A stretch of 64,000 nucleotides of DNA from Rubrimonas cliftonensis. Lineage in GTDB: Bacteria > Pseudomonadota > Alphaproteobacteria > Rhodobacterales > Rhodobacteraceae. Of this stretch, positions 21,387 through 30,079 are shown piece by piece. Where the stretch lies: assembly GCF_900107585.1 (NCBI RefSeq), contig NZ_FNQM01000001.1, forward strand, positions 524,277 to 588,276, read 5' to 3'. A program made the position numbers and the translations under genes. Numbering within the stretch: position 1 is the first letter of the stretch; each line of letters begins with the position of its first letter. Under the pieces are notes generated by a model, which was not told the origin of the DNA, did no database searches, and saw only the letters and a program-made list of their open reading frames with translations.

Positions 21387-22466
21387 TCAAGGGTGGAACG
21401 CCCTTCCCGAGACGGTCGGCGCGCGGCAGCCGGTGGTTCCCGGAAAGGTGGAGGGCAGCCCCGCCAGCGTGCGGGCGGCGATGAAGGCCATCGCCTGCGC
21501 CTCGATCGCGTCGCCGTCGAGCCCGGCCGTCTCGACCGCCTCCACCGGCGCGTCGAGACGGGCGCGCAGTTCGCGCAGGTAGATCGGGTTGAGCCGACCG
21601 CCGCCGCAGACGAACCAGCGCAGCGGGCGCGGCGACAGCCCGCGCGCGGCCCGCGCCGCGGCCTCGGCGGAAATCGCGATCAGCGTCGCCGCGCCGTCCT
21701 CTGGCGAGAGGCCCTCGGCCATCCGCCATGTCGCGGCGTTGCGGTCGAGCGCGCGCGGACCGAAGGTGACCGGCCCCCAGGCCGAGACCGCCGCCGCCAC
21801 GCGCGCCTCGTCCACCCGCCCCGCCGCGCAGACGGCGCCCCCTGCGTCGTGGTCGCGGCCGAAACGGCGGCGCATCCAGTCGTCGAGCGGCGCGTTGGCC
21901 GGCCCGACGTCGCAGGCCGCAAGCCCCGCCTCCTCGCCAGTCACCAGCGTCAGATTGGCGACGCCCCCGGCGTTGAGGAAGGCGACGGGCGTCTCCCACC
22001 CCTGAGCGAGCGCCGCGTGATAGACCGGCACGATCGGAGCGCCCTGCCCGCCGGCGGCCATGTCCGCCTCCCTCAGCCGGCCGACCACGCGCGCGCCGGC
22101 CCGCGCCGCGATCCGGGCGGGGTCGCCGAGCTGGCTGGTGACGCCGGCGGCGGGGTCGTGGAAGATCGTCTGACCGTGAAACCCGATCACGTCGAGGTCG
22201 CGCAGCGCCAGCTTCGCCTCGCGCGCAAGCGCCGCCATCGCCGCCAGGTGATCGTCCTCGACGGCGCGCGACAGCCGCGCGAAGGTCTCGGCGTCGGGCC
22301 GCCCGCCGGCGTCCACCGCCGCGAGGATCGCCGCCTGCGTCTGCGCGCGATAGGGAAAGGTCGCGGCGGGGCCGAAATCCGACACGCTTCGCCCGTCGGT
22401 CTCGACCAGCGCGGCGTCCACGCCGTCGACCGATGTGCCGCTGATGACGCCGAGCGCCAGCGCCAC
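21387..22466 (-). CDS. anmK: Anhydro-N-acetylmuramic acid kinase
   Basis: A 359-residue ASKHA-fold kinase that phosphorylates and opens 1,6-anhydro-MurNAc during peptidoglycan recycling. Family landmarks are the N-terminal GVISGTSVDGVDAALVETDG, IGFHGQTIFHDP, and NAGGVANLTL with the ATP site. The C-terminus RAPTVSGRAFHP is typical. It starts 2 nt after the stop of the DsbD-like gene, so the two are co-transcribed. Confidence 0.95.
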   Translation of the reverse strand: MALALGVISGTSVDGVDAALVETDGRSVSDFGPAATFPYRAQTQAAILAAVDAGGRPDAETFARLSRAVEDDHLAAMAALAREAKLALRDLDVIGFHGQTIFHDPAAGVTSQLGDPARIAARAGARVVGRLREADMAAGGQGAPIVPVYHAALAQGWETPVAFLNAGGVANLTLVTGEEAGLAACDVGPANAPLDDWMRRRFGRDHDAGGAVCAAGRVDEARVAAAVSAWGPVTFGPRALDRNAATWRMAEGLSPEDGAATLIAISAEAAARAARGLSPRPLRWFVCGGGRLNPIYLRELRARLDAPVEAVETAGLDGDAIEAQAMAFIAARTLAGLPSTFPGTTGCRAPTVSGRAFHP

Positions 22467-22468
22467 GC

Positions 22469-23287
22469 TCAGCCGCGCTCCCCGGCGCAGCCGGGGACGT
22501 CCACCGTCGCCGCTTCGCCGAGCACCGTCAGCCGCAGATCGTCACGCGAGATCCAGCCGGCCCCGTCCAGGGCCTGCGCCTCGGCGCGCACATGCAGGAC
22601 GCCGCCCTCGGCCCGCACCGCCGCCGGTGCGAACCAGACGTCGGGCGGGCCCTCGACCACCACGATCGGCGCGCTGCGCCAAGGGGTGTCGAAAGTCAGC
22701 GTGGCGGCGAATTCGCGCATCTCGCCGGCGCCCTCCAGAACGCAGGTCGCGCCGGTCATCCCGGCCTCCTCGGGCGTCAGCGGCGCCCGGGCCATGCCGC
22801 CGCGCACCCGCGCCACGCCCGCCGCCGGGGCGTCCGGCGCGATGTCGAGCGCCACGACCGCCTGCTCCAGCACGCAGATGTCGGAGCACACGCCGTAGTC
22901 CAGCGTCAGCCGCAGGGCGACGGGCGCCGACGGGTCCGCCGCCCGGACGCGCAGCGGCAGCGTCACGGCGTCGGCGTAGCCCAGCGTCGTCATGCCGTAG
23001 GTGTCGAAGATCTGCGGCGCCGGCCATTCGACGGAGATCGAGGCGAGGTTGCGGGACGCGCTCCAGTCGAACATCGGCGGCACCCCCGCCTCGCCCGGCG
23101 CGCGCCAGTAGGTCTTCCAGCCCGGCGCGAGCTCGAAGCTCAGGCCCGACATCCGCAGGCCCGCGCCCTCCGCCCAGCCGGCCGCCAGCGAGACGCTGGC
23201 GCGCTCTCCCGCAGCCGCCGCGCCACCCGCAAGCATCATCGCGACAACACAACCGCGGATCGCGCCCGCCGCCAAACGTCCCGCCAT
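22469..23287 (-). CDS. DsbD N-terminal-domain-like periplasmic protein
   Basis: A 272-residue exported protein with the DsbD-alpha/DsbC-type fold (PF11412-like). A signal peptide (AIRGCVVAMMLAGGAAAAG) is followed by SFELAPGWKTYWRAPGEAGVPP and DYGVCSDICVLEQA, whose cysteine pair is the likely redox site. It may receive reducing equivalents from a membrane CcdA/ScsB-type partner, which is not encoded here. I prefer the ATG at 23287 (GGGAG 5 nt upstream) to the one at 23299, where the spacing is too short. First gene of the run with anmK. Confidence 0.82.
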   Translation of the reverse strand: MAGRLAAGAIRGCVVAMMLAGGAAAAGERASVSLAAGWAEGAGLRMSGLSFELAPGWKTYWRAPGEAGVPPMFDWSASRNLASISVEWPAPQIFDTYGMTTLGYADAVTLPLRVRAADPSAPVALRLTLDYGVCSDICVLEQAVVALDIAPDAPAAGVARVRGGMARAPLTPEEAGMTGATCVLEGAGEMREFAATLTFDTPWRSAPIVVVEGPPDVWFAPAAVRAEGGVLHVRAEAQALDGAGWISRDDLRLTVLGEAATVDVPGCAGERG

Positions 23288-23426
23288 CGCCACTCCCATC
23301 GCTCCGCCAGCCCACGGTCAGCTCACCCGTCGAGGCGGCTGCTTAGCGCCGGTCGGGCGCCGGCGCCCACACAAAAACCTGCGAGCGCGCTTGAACGCCC
23401 GGCCGGCGCGCCGCATCATCGCCCGC

Positions 23427-24002
23427 ATGGATGAAGAAGACCATGCGCGCCACCTCAGCGGCCGACTGCTCATCGCGATGCCCGGCATGGGCGACCCGCG
23501 CTTTGATCGCACGGTCATCTACATGTGTTCGCACAGCGACGAGGGCGCGATGGGGCTTGTGGTGAACCGCCGCGCGCGCGGCGTCAGCTTCCGCGACCTC
23601 ATGAGCCAGCTCGAGATCGACGTCGGGCCGGAGGCGCAGGAAAGCGAGGTCCGCTATGGCGGGCCGGTAGAGATGGGCCGCGGCTTCGTGCTGCATTCCT
23701 CGGACTTCCATGTGGAGGACTCGACGATGCGCGTCGACGACGGCGTGAGCCTCACCGCGACGCTCGACGTGCTGCGCGCCATGGCGGCGGGAGAAGGCCC
23801 GCGCCGCGCGCTGATCGCGCTGGGCTATTCGGGATGGGCGCCGAACCAGCTGGAGGCGGAGCTGCGCCGCAACGGCTGGCTGACCTGCGCGGCTGACGAG
23901 GAGATCCTTTTCTCCGAAGACGACGAAACCAAATGGGCGCAGGCGCTGGCGAAGCTGGGCGTCTCGCCCTCGACGCTGTCGGCGACCGGCGGAACCGCCT
24001 GA
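23427..24002 (+). CDS. YqgE/AlgH family protein (UPF0301)
   Basis: A 191-residue cytoplasmic protein of unknown biochemical function. Family blocks are LSGRLLIAMPGMGDPRFDRTVIYMCSHSDEGAMGLVVNRR (start of domain), YGGPVEMGRGFVLH and ALGYSGWAPNQLEAELRRNGWL. The ATG at 23427 gives the usual family length; a TTG at 23391 would add 12 Arg-rich residues. It is divergent from the DsbD-like gene and followed by tRNA-Arg on the other strand. Confidence 0.93.
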   Translation: MDEEDHARHLSGRLLIAMPGMGDPRFDRTVIYMCSHSDEGAMGLVVNRRARGVSFRDLMSQLEIDVGPEAQESEVRYGGPVEMGRGFVLHSSDFHVEDSTMRVDDGVSLTATLDVLRAMAAGEGPRRALIALGYSGWAPNQLEAELRRNGWLTCAADEEILFSEDDETKWAQALAKLGVSPSTLSATGGTA

Positions 24003-24026
24003 CCGCCCCGCGCATTCCGCTTGTTC

Positions 24027-24103
24027 TGGTGACCCCGACAGGATTCGAACCTGTGACCTACAGATTAGGAATCTGCCGCTCTATCCTGCTGAGCTACGGG
24101 GCC
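24027..24103 (-). tRNA. tRNA-Arg (anticodon CCT)
   Basis: A 77-nt cloverleaf on the minus strand: acceptor GGCCCCG/CGGGGTC, D-arm GCTC/GAGC, anticodon stem GCAGA/TCTGT with loop TTCCTAA (anticodon CCT, reads AGG), T-arm ACAGG/CCTGT with TTCGAAT. The CCA end is encoded. AGG is a rare codon in a genome this GC-rich. Confidence 0.97.
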
Positions 24104-24165
24104 TCGGCCGCGTTCTTACAGGCCACAGGCCGCGCGGGCAACGCGTTCGGCGGAGGTCTCGCGGC

Positions 24166-25704
24166 ATGAGCGGGCGCATCTTCGGATCAAGCCGCGTCGC
24201 CCGGGCGATTCTGCTCGCTGCGGCGCTTGCGGCGCCGCTGGCGGGCTGCGGCGGGCCGGCGCCGCAGACCGCGCCGCTTGCGCCCGGCGCCCAGCCGCAG
24301 GTCTCGCCCCGCACGACGCAGGAGCAGCGCCTCGGCGACCAGACCCATCCCAGGATCCTCGCCCAGTACGGCGGGGCCTATGGGGGGCCGATCAGCGACT
24401 ATGTGCGGACGATCGGCCGGCGGCTGGCCGCCGTGACCCCGCAGGCGAACGCGCCATGGACCTTCACGGTGCTCGACAGCCCCGTGGTCAACGCCTTCGC
24501 CCTGCCCGGCGGATACGTCTACGTCACGCGCGGCCTTGTCGCGCTGGCCGACGACGAGGCGCAGCTCGCCGGGGTGGTCGGGCATGAGATCGGCCACGTC
24601 ACCGCGGCCCACAGCGCGCAGCGGCAGACGCAGGCGGCCGTGGCGCAGGCCGGCGTGCTGGCGGCGGTGCTCGGCGCGGCGATCCTCGGGGCCGACCGCA
24701 GCGTGGTGGACCTGCTCGGCCAGGGAGCGGGGGCCGCGGCGCAGGGCGTTGTGGCCAGCTACAGCCGCTCCCAGGAGCTGGAGGCCGACCGGCTGGGCGT
24801 CGCCTACATCGCGCAGGCCGGCTACGACCCCGCGGCGCAGGCGGGCTTCCTGCGGGCCATGCAGGCGCAGGACGCGCTCTCCGCCCAGCTCCGCGGCGGC
24901 AGCTACGACCCCAACCGCGTGGACTTCTTCGCCAGCCACCCGGCGACGGCCGAGCGCGTGCGCGCCGCCGAGGGCGCGGCGGCGCTCGCCGGCGGCGGCG
25001 CCGGCGGCGCGCGCGCGCGCAACCGCGACGCCTTCCTCGCGGCCATCGAGGGCATGGTCTATGGCGACAGCGCGGCGCAGGGTTTCGTGCGCGGCCAGAG
25101 CTTCATCCACCCCGAGCTGCGGTTCCGATTCGACGCGCCCTCGGGCTTCGCCATCACCAACGCCGCGCAGCAGATCGTGATGCAGGGACGCGGCGGCCGG
25201 ATCGTGTTCGACGGCGGCCGCGACCCCGGCGGCGACCTGCGGGCCTATATCGCCGAGGCCTGGGCAGCCGCGCTGGCGCAGCAGACGCGCACCGGCCAGC
25301 TCCAGTTCCGCCCGACGAGCCGCATCGGCGGCATGGAGGCCGCGGCGGCCTTGATGCCGGTGCAGACGCAAGGCGGCGTCGCGCTCGCCCACATGACCGT
25401 GATCCGCAGCGGCGCCGGTCGGCTCTACCGCTTCTTCAGCGTCGTGCCGCCGAACAACCCGGCGGCGCTCGCCGCCGTAGAGCGCGGCGCGGCAAGCTTC
25501 CGCCAGCTCAGCGCCGCCGAGGCGCGCGCGGCCAGGCCGTGGCGCATCGACGTCGTCACCGCCCGCCCCGGCGACACCCCGGCGAGCCTCGCGCGGCGGA
25601 TGCCCTTCGACCGCGCAGGCGAGGCGCGGCTGCGCGTGCTGAACGGCCTCGCCCCCGGCGAGCCGCTGCGCGCCGGGCAAAAGGTCAAGCTGGTCGTGGA
25701 GTAG
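24166..25704 (+). CDS. M48 family metalloprotease lipoprotein with LysM-like tail
   Basis: A 512-residue lipoprotein: lipobox LAGC (residues 25-28), zinc motif HEIGH (140-144), and the downstream glutamate in ELEADRLGV, as in BepA/LoiP-type Zn proteases. A region of unknown role (residues ~290-440) follows. The last ~55 residues (RIDVVTARPGDTPASLARRMPF... GQKVKLVVE) resemble a LysM module for peptidoglycan binding. It likely acts in outer-membrane protein quality control. Start ATG at 24166, with GGAGG about 9 nt upstream. Confidence 0.92.
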   Translation: MSGRIFGSSRVARAILLAAALAAPLAGCGGPAPQTAPLAPGAQPQVSPRTTQEQRLGDQTHPRILAQYGGAYGGPISDYVRTIGRRLAAVTPQANAPWTFTVLDSPVVNAFALPGGYVYVTRGLVALADDEAQLAGVVGHEIGHVTAAHSAQRQTQAAVAQAGVLAAVLGAAILGADRSVVDLLGQGAGAAAQGVVASYSRSQELEADRLGVAYIAQAGYDPAAQAGFLRAMQAQDALSAQLRGGSYDPNRVDFFASHPATAERVRAAEGAAALAGGGAGGARARNRDAFLAAIEGMVYGDSAAQGFVRGQSFIHPELRFRFDAPSGFAITNAAQQIVMQGRGGRIVFDGGRDPGGDLRAYIAEAWAAALAQQTRTGQLQFRPTSRIGGMEAAAALMPVQTQGGVALAHMTVIRSGAGRLYRFFSVVPPNNPAALAAVERGAASFRQLSAAEARAARPWRIDVVTARPGDTPASLARRMPFDRAGEARLRVLNGLAPGEPLRAGQKVKLVVE

Positions 25705-25719
25705 CGCGCCGGCCGCCCG

Positions 25720-27567
25720 TCAGGGCGCGTCGGCCGCCGCGGGCTCCCGCCACCAGACGTCCGGCGCCCAGCCGATGAAGTCGCCGTAGAGCGGCAGGCG
25801 CCCGGGCCAGCGCAGGCCGGCGTCCACGGCGATGCGGCTCACCGGGTCGAACCAGAACGGGATGACGTAGACGCCCCAGCTCAGCGCGCGGTCGAGCGCA
25901 TGGGCCGCCGCGCGGAAATCGTCCTCGCCCTCCGCCGCCAGCAGCGCGTCGATGGCCGCCTCGACCGCCGGACTGTCCACCCCGGCGTAGTTGCGGGTTC
26001 CCGGCGTCTTCACGCCGTCCCGCCCCCAGTAGAGCCGTTGCTCCGCGCCCGGCGAGAGCGACAGGCCCCAGCGGTTCACGACCATGTCGAAATCATAGTC
26101 GTTGCGCCGCGCCTGATACTGCGCCGCGTCCACCGTGCGCGCGGTCGCCGAGACGCCGAGCGTCGCCAGCGCGTCGATGAAGGGGCCGACGATCCGCTCC
26201 TCCTCGCTGGCGCCGAGCAGGATGCCGAAGGCGAAGGCCCGGCCCGCCGCGTCGCGCAGCGCGCCGTCGCGCACTGTCCAGCCGGCCTCCTCCAGCAGGC
26301 GCGAGGCGGCGCGCAGGTTGCGCCGGTTGCGCGCGTCGTCGGCGGCGGCGGGCGGCGGCGCCCAGGCGTCCTCCAGCGCGCCCTCCGGCAGTTCGGCGGC
26401 GAAAGGCGCGAGGATCTCGCGCTCGCGCCCCTCGGCCGCGCCCTCGTGGCGCAGCGGCGAGTTGTCGAAATAGGCCGTGATGCGCCGGTAGGCCCCGCCA
26501 TGGAGCGTCGCGTTGATCCACTCGAAGTTGAACGCCAGCGTCAGCGCCCGGCGCACGCGGATGTCGTCGAACGGCGCGCGGCGGGTGTTGAAGACGAGCC
26601 CGTACATGCCGCTCGGGCGACCGTGGGGGATCTCGGCCTTCCGCGCCGCCCCGCGCGTCATCCGCTCGAAGCCATAGCCCTCCGCCCAGCGCTGCGGGTC
26701 GCCCTCGCGGAAGATGTCGATGGCGCCGGCGCGGAACGCCTCGAAATGCGCCTGCCCGTCGCGGAACCACTCCACGCGGATCTGGTCGAGATTGCCCGTC
26801 CCGCGCCGCGCCGGCAGGTTCCGCGCCCAGTAGCCGGGGTCGCGCCGCAGGGTCAGGCTGCGGCCCGGCTCGGCGTCGGCGACGACATAGCGGCCCGACG
26901 CGACCAGCGGCGTGAGCGACGGCGCGGCGATGTCGAGGCCCTCGGTCCGCTTCAGCACCGGCAGCAGGCCGAGGATGAGCGCCGCCTCGCGGTCGGGCGC
27001 CGAGAAGGTCACGCGCAGCGCCCCCGGCCCGTCCTCGCGCGCCTCGGATATCTTGGACCACAGGTTCCTGAAGCCGGGCGGGCCGCCCTCCCCGAGCGTG
27101 CGCAGCGTCCAGAGCACGTCGTCCACCGTGACCGGAGCGCCGTCCGAGAAGCGCGCCGCGGGGTTCAGCGTGAACCGCGCCCAGGACCGGTCGGGCGCCG
27201 TCTCCACGCGCTCGGCGATCAGCGGATAGAGCGTGAAGGGCTCGTCCCAGCTCCGCGCCATCAGCGAATCAATCGTGTGCGCCCGCACTTCCGGGGGGGT
27301 GCGGCCGCGCACGGAGAACGGGTTGAGACTGTCGAAGCCGCCCGTCGCCCCGAAGGTCGCGGTTCCGCCAGCGGGCGCATCAGCCCGCGCATAGGGCAGC
27401 GCGGCGGCCCCGCGGTCAAGATCGGGCGCCCCGTGCATCGCCAGCCCATAGGTCTGGTCGCCGCCCTCCGCCGTGGCCGCGCCAGCCCCCGCAATTGCGA
27501 AGATCAGCCCTGCGCCCAGCGCAAGCGCGGGCAGATAAAGCTTGCATTGCAATCTGATATCCCGCAT
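25720..27567 (-). CDS. Extracellular solute-binding protein family 5 (peptide/microcin-C type ABC importer)
   Basis: A 615-residue periplasmic binding protein of the DppA/YejA group, long enough to resemble YejA-type proteins. The signal segment is LALGAGLIFAIAGAGAATAEG. Family blocks include FTLNPAARFSDGAPVTVDDVLWTL and YGLVFNTRRAPFDDIRVRRALTLAFNFEWIN. No permease or ATPase genes follow in the window, so either the importer is split or this copy is orphan. The ATG at 27567 has AAGG immediately upstream, which is too close; a TTG 18 nt downstream in frame is an alternative start. Confidence 0.9.
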   Translation of the reverse strand: MRDIRLQCKLYLPALALGAGLIFAIAGAGAATAEGGDQTYGLAMHGAPDLDRGAAALPYARADAPAGGTATFGATGGFDSLNPFSVRGRTPPEVRAHTIDSLMARSWDEPFTLYPLIAERVETAPDRSWARFTLNPAARFSDGAPVTVDDVLWTLRTLGEGGPPGFRNLWSKISEAREDGPGALRVTFSAPDREAALILGLLPVLKRTEGLDIAAPSLTPLVASGRYVVADAEPGRSLTLRRDPGYWARNLPARRGTGNLDQIRVEWFRDGQAHFEAFRAGAIDIFREGDPQRWAEGYGFERMTRGAARKAEIPHGRPSGMYGLVFNTRRAPFDDIRVRRALTLAFNFEWINATLHGGAYRRITAYFDNSPLRHEGAAEGREREILAPFAAELPEGALEDAWAPPPAAADDARNRRNLRAASRLLEEAGWTVRDGALRDAAGRAFAFGILLGASEEERIVGPFIDALATLGVSATARTVDAAQYQARRNDYDFDMVVNRWGLSLSPGAEQRLYWGRDGVKTPGTRNYAGVDSPAVEAAIDALLAAEGEDDFRAAAHALDRALSWGVYVIPFWFDPVSRIAVDAGLRWPGRLPLYGDFIGWAPDVWWREPAAADAP

Positions 27568-27586
27568 CCTTCAGCCACTGCTCGAT

Positions 27587-27653
27587 AGGTTTCTTGCCTG
27601 TATGAAACCTGCCTCAATCGACTTCGCGCCCCCGCAAGGGGGCGTTTTTTTTT
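27587..27653 (+). terminator. Strong intrinsic terminator on the plus strand, with an upstream stem-loop
   Basis: CGCCCCC (27627-27633), GCAA loop, GGGGGCG (27638-27644), then nine T (27645-27653) form a textbook terminator read on the plus strand. A second hairpin, AGGTTTC/GAAACCT (27587-27593 with 27604-27610), precedes it. Both neighbouring genes are on the minus strand, so the transcript being ended is not annotated. A short plus-strand RNA starting near or inside the 5' end of the binding-protein gene would fit. Confidence 0.75.
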
Positions 27654-27707
27654 GCGAAGGCCGACGCGCAGAACTTCATCCGCCGTCTCAACTTCGCCGC
27701 GCAAGCA

Positions 27708-28355
27708 TCAGTGGGCCGTGACCCAGAGGATCTGCGCGTCCTCCGCAGACAGCGAGACGAGGCAATGGCCCATGTTGGCGTCGTAATAGGCGCTGTCGCC
27801 CTCCGACAGGTCCAGCGGCGCGTAAAACTCGCTGAAGAAGCGCACGTCGCCCGAGAGCACCAGCAGAAACTCCTCGCCGTCGTGGCGGACCCAGCCTGAG
27901 AAGTCCTCGAAGGAGCGGGCGCGGATGACTGTGCGGTAGGGCAGCATCTTCTTCGCCGCGACGTCGCCGCAGAGGATCTCGTGCTCGTAGGTCGCGGTCG
28001 GGTGCGCCGCGCCGCGCCCCGCGCGGGTTATGGCGCGGCGACCGGGGATGCGGTTCTGCGAGGCCGACGTGAAGAGCTGCGGCACGGCGATGCCGAGCCC
28101 GCGCGCCAGCTTCTGCACGGCGTCGAAGGTCGGCGACATCTGTTCGTTCTCGATCTTGGAGAGCGTGGAGCGCGCCAGCCCCGCCCTGCGCGCGGCCTGC
28201 TCAAGCGTCCAGTTCCGGGCGCGGCGGATCTCGCGGACGCGGGCGCCGAGTCTCAGCGGCGCGAGTTCCGGCGAATCGGGCGCTGCCCGCGCAACGCGCA
28301 GCAGGCGCAGCCGCTCAGGCGCACCCGCCTCCACCGTCGCCTCGCCGTCGTCCAT
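27708..28355 (-). CDS. XRE family transcriptional regulator with C-terminal cupin
   Basis: A 215-residue regulator. It has a helix-turn-helix at about residues 36-90 (ARVREIRRARNWTLEQAARRAGLARSTLSKIENEQMSPTFDAVQKLARGLG) and a C-terminal cupin fold (residues ~140-212, FSGWVRHDGEEFLLVLSGDVRFFSEFYAPLDLSEGDSAYYDANMGH) that probably binds a small effector. I chose the ATG at 28355 because AAGGAG lies 6 nt upstream; a longer frame to 28418 lacks one. It is divergent from the acyl-CoA synthetase gene, which it may control, and also lies upstream of the family 5 binding-protein gene. Confidence 0.9.
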   Translation of the reverse strand: MDDGEATVEAGAPERLRLLRVARAAPDSPELAPLRLGARVREIRRARNWTLEQAARRAGLARSTLSKIENEQMSPTFDAVQKLARGLGIAVPQLFTSASQNRIPGRRAITRAGRGAAHPTATYEHEILCGDVAAKKMLPYRTVIRARSFEDFSGWVRHDGEEFLLVLSGDVRFFSEFYAPLDLSEGDSAYYDANMGHCLVSLSAEDAQILWVTAH

Positions 28356-28450
28356 GCGCCGCTCCTTGCCCGAACCCACCTGATACGCGATGACGCCCCC
28401 GAATGCGAGGCGGCGCACGGCCCGCCGCCCATGGGGAGCCCGCGCGCGCC

Positions 28451-30034
28451 ATGACCCTTCGCGAGACGCAGAAGCTGGCGCAGAGCCTTTGGGACGTCGG
28501 CCCTCCGCCGCCCTGCCCCGAACGCTTCAACCTCGCCGCGCACGCCCTGTGGGCGGGCCAGCCGGACGCCGCCGCGGCCCTGATCGTTGCGGGCGCCGAC
28601 GGCGCGGCGCGCGAGACCTGGAGCTACGCCCGACTGCGCGAAGCCGTCGCGCGCGCCGCGGGCGGCCTGCGCGCCGCCGGGCTCGCGCCCGGCGACCGGG
28701 TGATGCTGCGGCTCGGCTCGACGTCGGATTTTCCGGTGCTCTACCTCGCCGCCATCGCCGCCGGCGGCGTCGCCGCGCCGGTCAGCGCGATGCTGACGCC
28801 CCGCGAGGCCGGGGTGCTGGCGCGCGATCTCGACGCGCGCCTCATCTGCCTCGGCGAGGGCCTTGCGGTCGACGCGCCCGAGGGCGCGACGGTGCTCGCG
28901 GGCGACGTGCTGGCGCGGCTGCGGCGCGGCCCGGAAGTCGGGCCCGCCGACGCCGCCGCCGACGACCTCGCCTACATCGTCTACACCTCCGGCTCATCGG
29001 GTCGGCCCAAGGGGGTCGCGCACGCCCATCGCGCGGCCTGGGCGCGGCGGATGATGTGGCGGGACTGGTACGGGCTGACGGCCGACGACGTCATGCTCCA
29101 CGCCGGCGCCTTCAACTGGACCTTCACGCTCGGGACCGGCCTGCTCGACCCCTGGGGGGCGGGGGCGACGGCGGTGGTCTACGACGGGCCGCGCGATCCC
29201 GGCGTCTGGGCGCGCATCGCAAGGGCCCAGGGCGCCACGCTGTTCGCCGCCGCGCCGGGGGTCGTCCGCCAGCTGCTGAAATATGGCGCCGACGTCGGCG
29301 CCGCCTTCGCAACCCTGCGCCACGGCCTCGTCGCCGGCGAAAAGACCCCCGACGCGCTGGCCGAGGCCTGGCGGGCGGCGACCGGCAAGCCGCTCTTCGA
29401 GGCGCTCGGCATGAGCGAACTGTCCACCTACGCCTCGGCCGGACCCGGCGCCCCGCCCCGCCCCGGGCGCATCGGCCCGCCCCAGCGCGGCCGGCGCGTC
29501 GCCGTGCTGCGGCCCGGAACCGAGACGCCGGCGCCGGTCGGCGAACCGGGAGAACTCGCCGTGGCGCGGGACGACCCCGGCCTGATGCTCGGCTACTGGC
29601 GCGACCCCGAGGCCACGGCCGCGGCGATGCGCGGCGCGTGGTTCGTCACCGGAGACCGCGCCGCGATGGATGCGGACGGCTGGCTCGCGCATCTCGGCCG
29701 CGCTGACGACCTGATGAACGCCGGCGGCTTCCGCGTCGCGCCGCAGGAGGTCGAGGCCGCGATCTCCGCCTGCCCCGGCGTCGCGGAGGTCGCCGCGGCG
29801 GAGGTGACGGTCGCCGGGGGCGTGACGCTGATCGGCGCCTGCGTCGTGCCGACGGACGCGGCGGCGGGCCTCGACGCGGCGCGGCTGGAGGCCTGGTGCG
29901 CCGAGCGGCTGGCGCAGTACAAGCGGCCGCGCCTCTATGCGCTGGTCGACGCCCTGCCCCGCACCGCCGCCGGCAAGGTGCTGCGGCGCGCCGTGGCCGA
30001 GCGCCTCGCGGGTAACGGCGGCGCGAGCGGCTGA
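28451..30034 (+). CDS. AMP-dependent acyl-CoA synthetase (benzoate-CoA ligase-like)
   Basis: A 527-residue ANL-superfamily ligase activating a carboxylate as acyl-AMP and then acyl-CoA. The P-loop is YTSGSSGRPKG, the A5 region is FEALGMSELSTYA, the hinge is FVTGDRAAMDADGWLAHLGRADD, and the catalytic lysine lies in PRTAAGKVLRR. The arrangement resembles benzoate/2-aminobenzoate-CoA ligases, but the substrate is not assignable. Start ATG at 28451 with GGGGAG upstream; an in-frame ATG at 28403 is less likely. It is divergent from the XRE-cupin regulator. Confidence 0.9.
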   Translation: MTLRETQKLAQSLWDVGPPPPCPERFNLAAHALWAGQPDAAAALIVAGADGAARETWSYARLREAVARAAGGLRAAGLAPGDRVMLRLGSTSDFPVLYLAAIAAGGVAAPVSAMLTPREAGVLARDLDARLICLGEGLAVDAPEGATVLAGDVLARLRRGPEVGPADAAADDLAYIVYTSGSSGRPKGVAHAHRAAWARRMMWRDWYGLTADDVMLHAGAFNWTFTLGTGLLDPWGAGATAVVYDGPRDPGVWARIARAQGATLFAAAPGVVRQLLKYGADVGAAFATLRHGLVAGEKTPDALAEAWRAATGKPLFEALGMSELSTYASAGPGAPPRPGRIGPPQRGRRVAVLRPGTETPAPVGEPGELAVARDDPGLMLGYWRDPEATAAAMRGAWFVTGDRAAMDADGWLAHLGRADDLMNAGGFRVAPQEVEAAISACPGVAEVAAAEVTVAGGVTLIGACVVPTDAAAGLDAARLEAWCAERLAQYKRPRLYALVDALPRTAAGKVLRRAVAERLAGNGGASG

Positions 30035-30079
30035 AACCGGGCGCTGGCGGCGGCCGCTCGTCGCGCCTATCTTGCAGAC

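Noticed and set aside
18663..22898. A 1411-residue open frame on the plus strand
   Set aside because: It runs across the FAD oxidoreductase in another frame and antisense to the hydrolase, anmK and part of the DsbD-like gene; composition is that of a shadow frame.
27504..27704. Small 66-residue minus-strand frame upstream of the family 5 binding protein
   Set aside because: It reads straight through the terminator hairpin, uses a TTG start without ribosome site and overlaps the binding-protein start.
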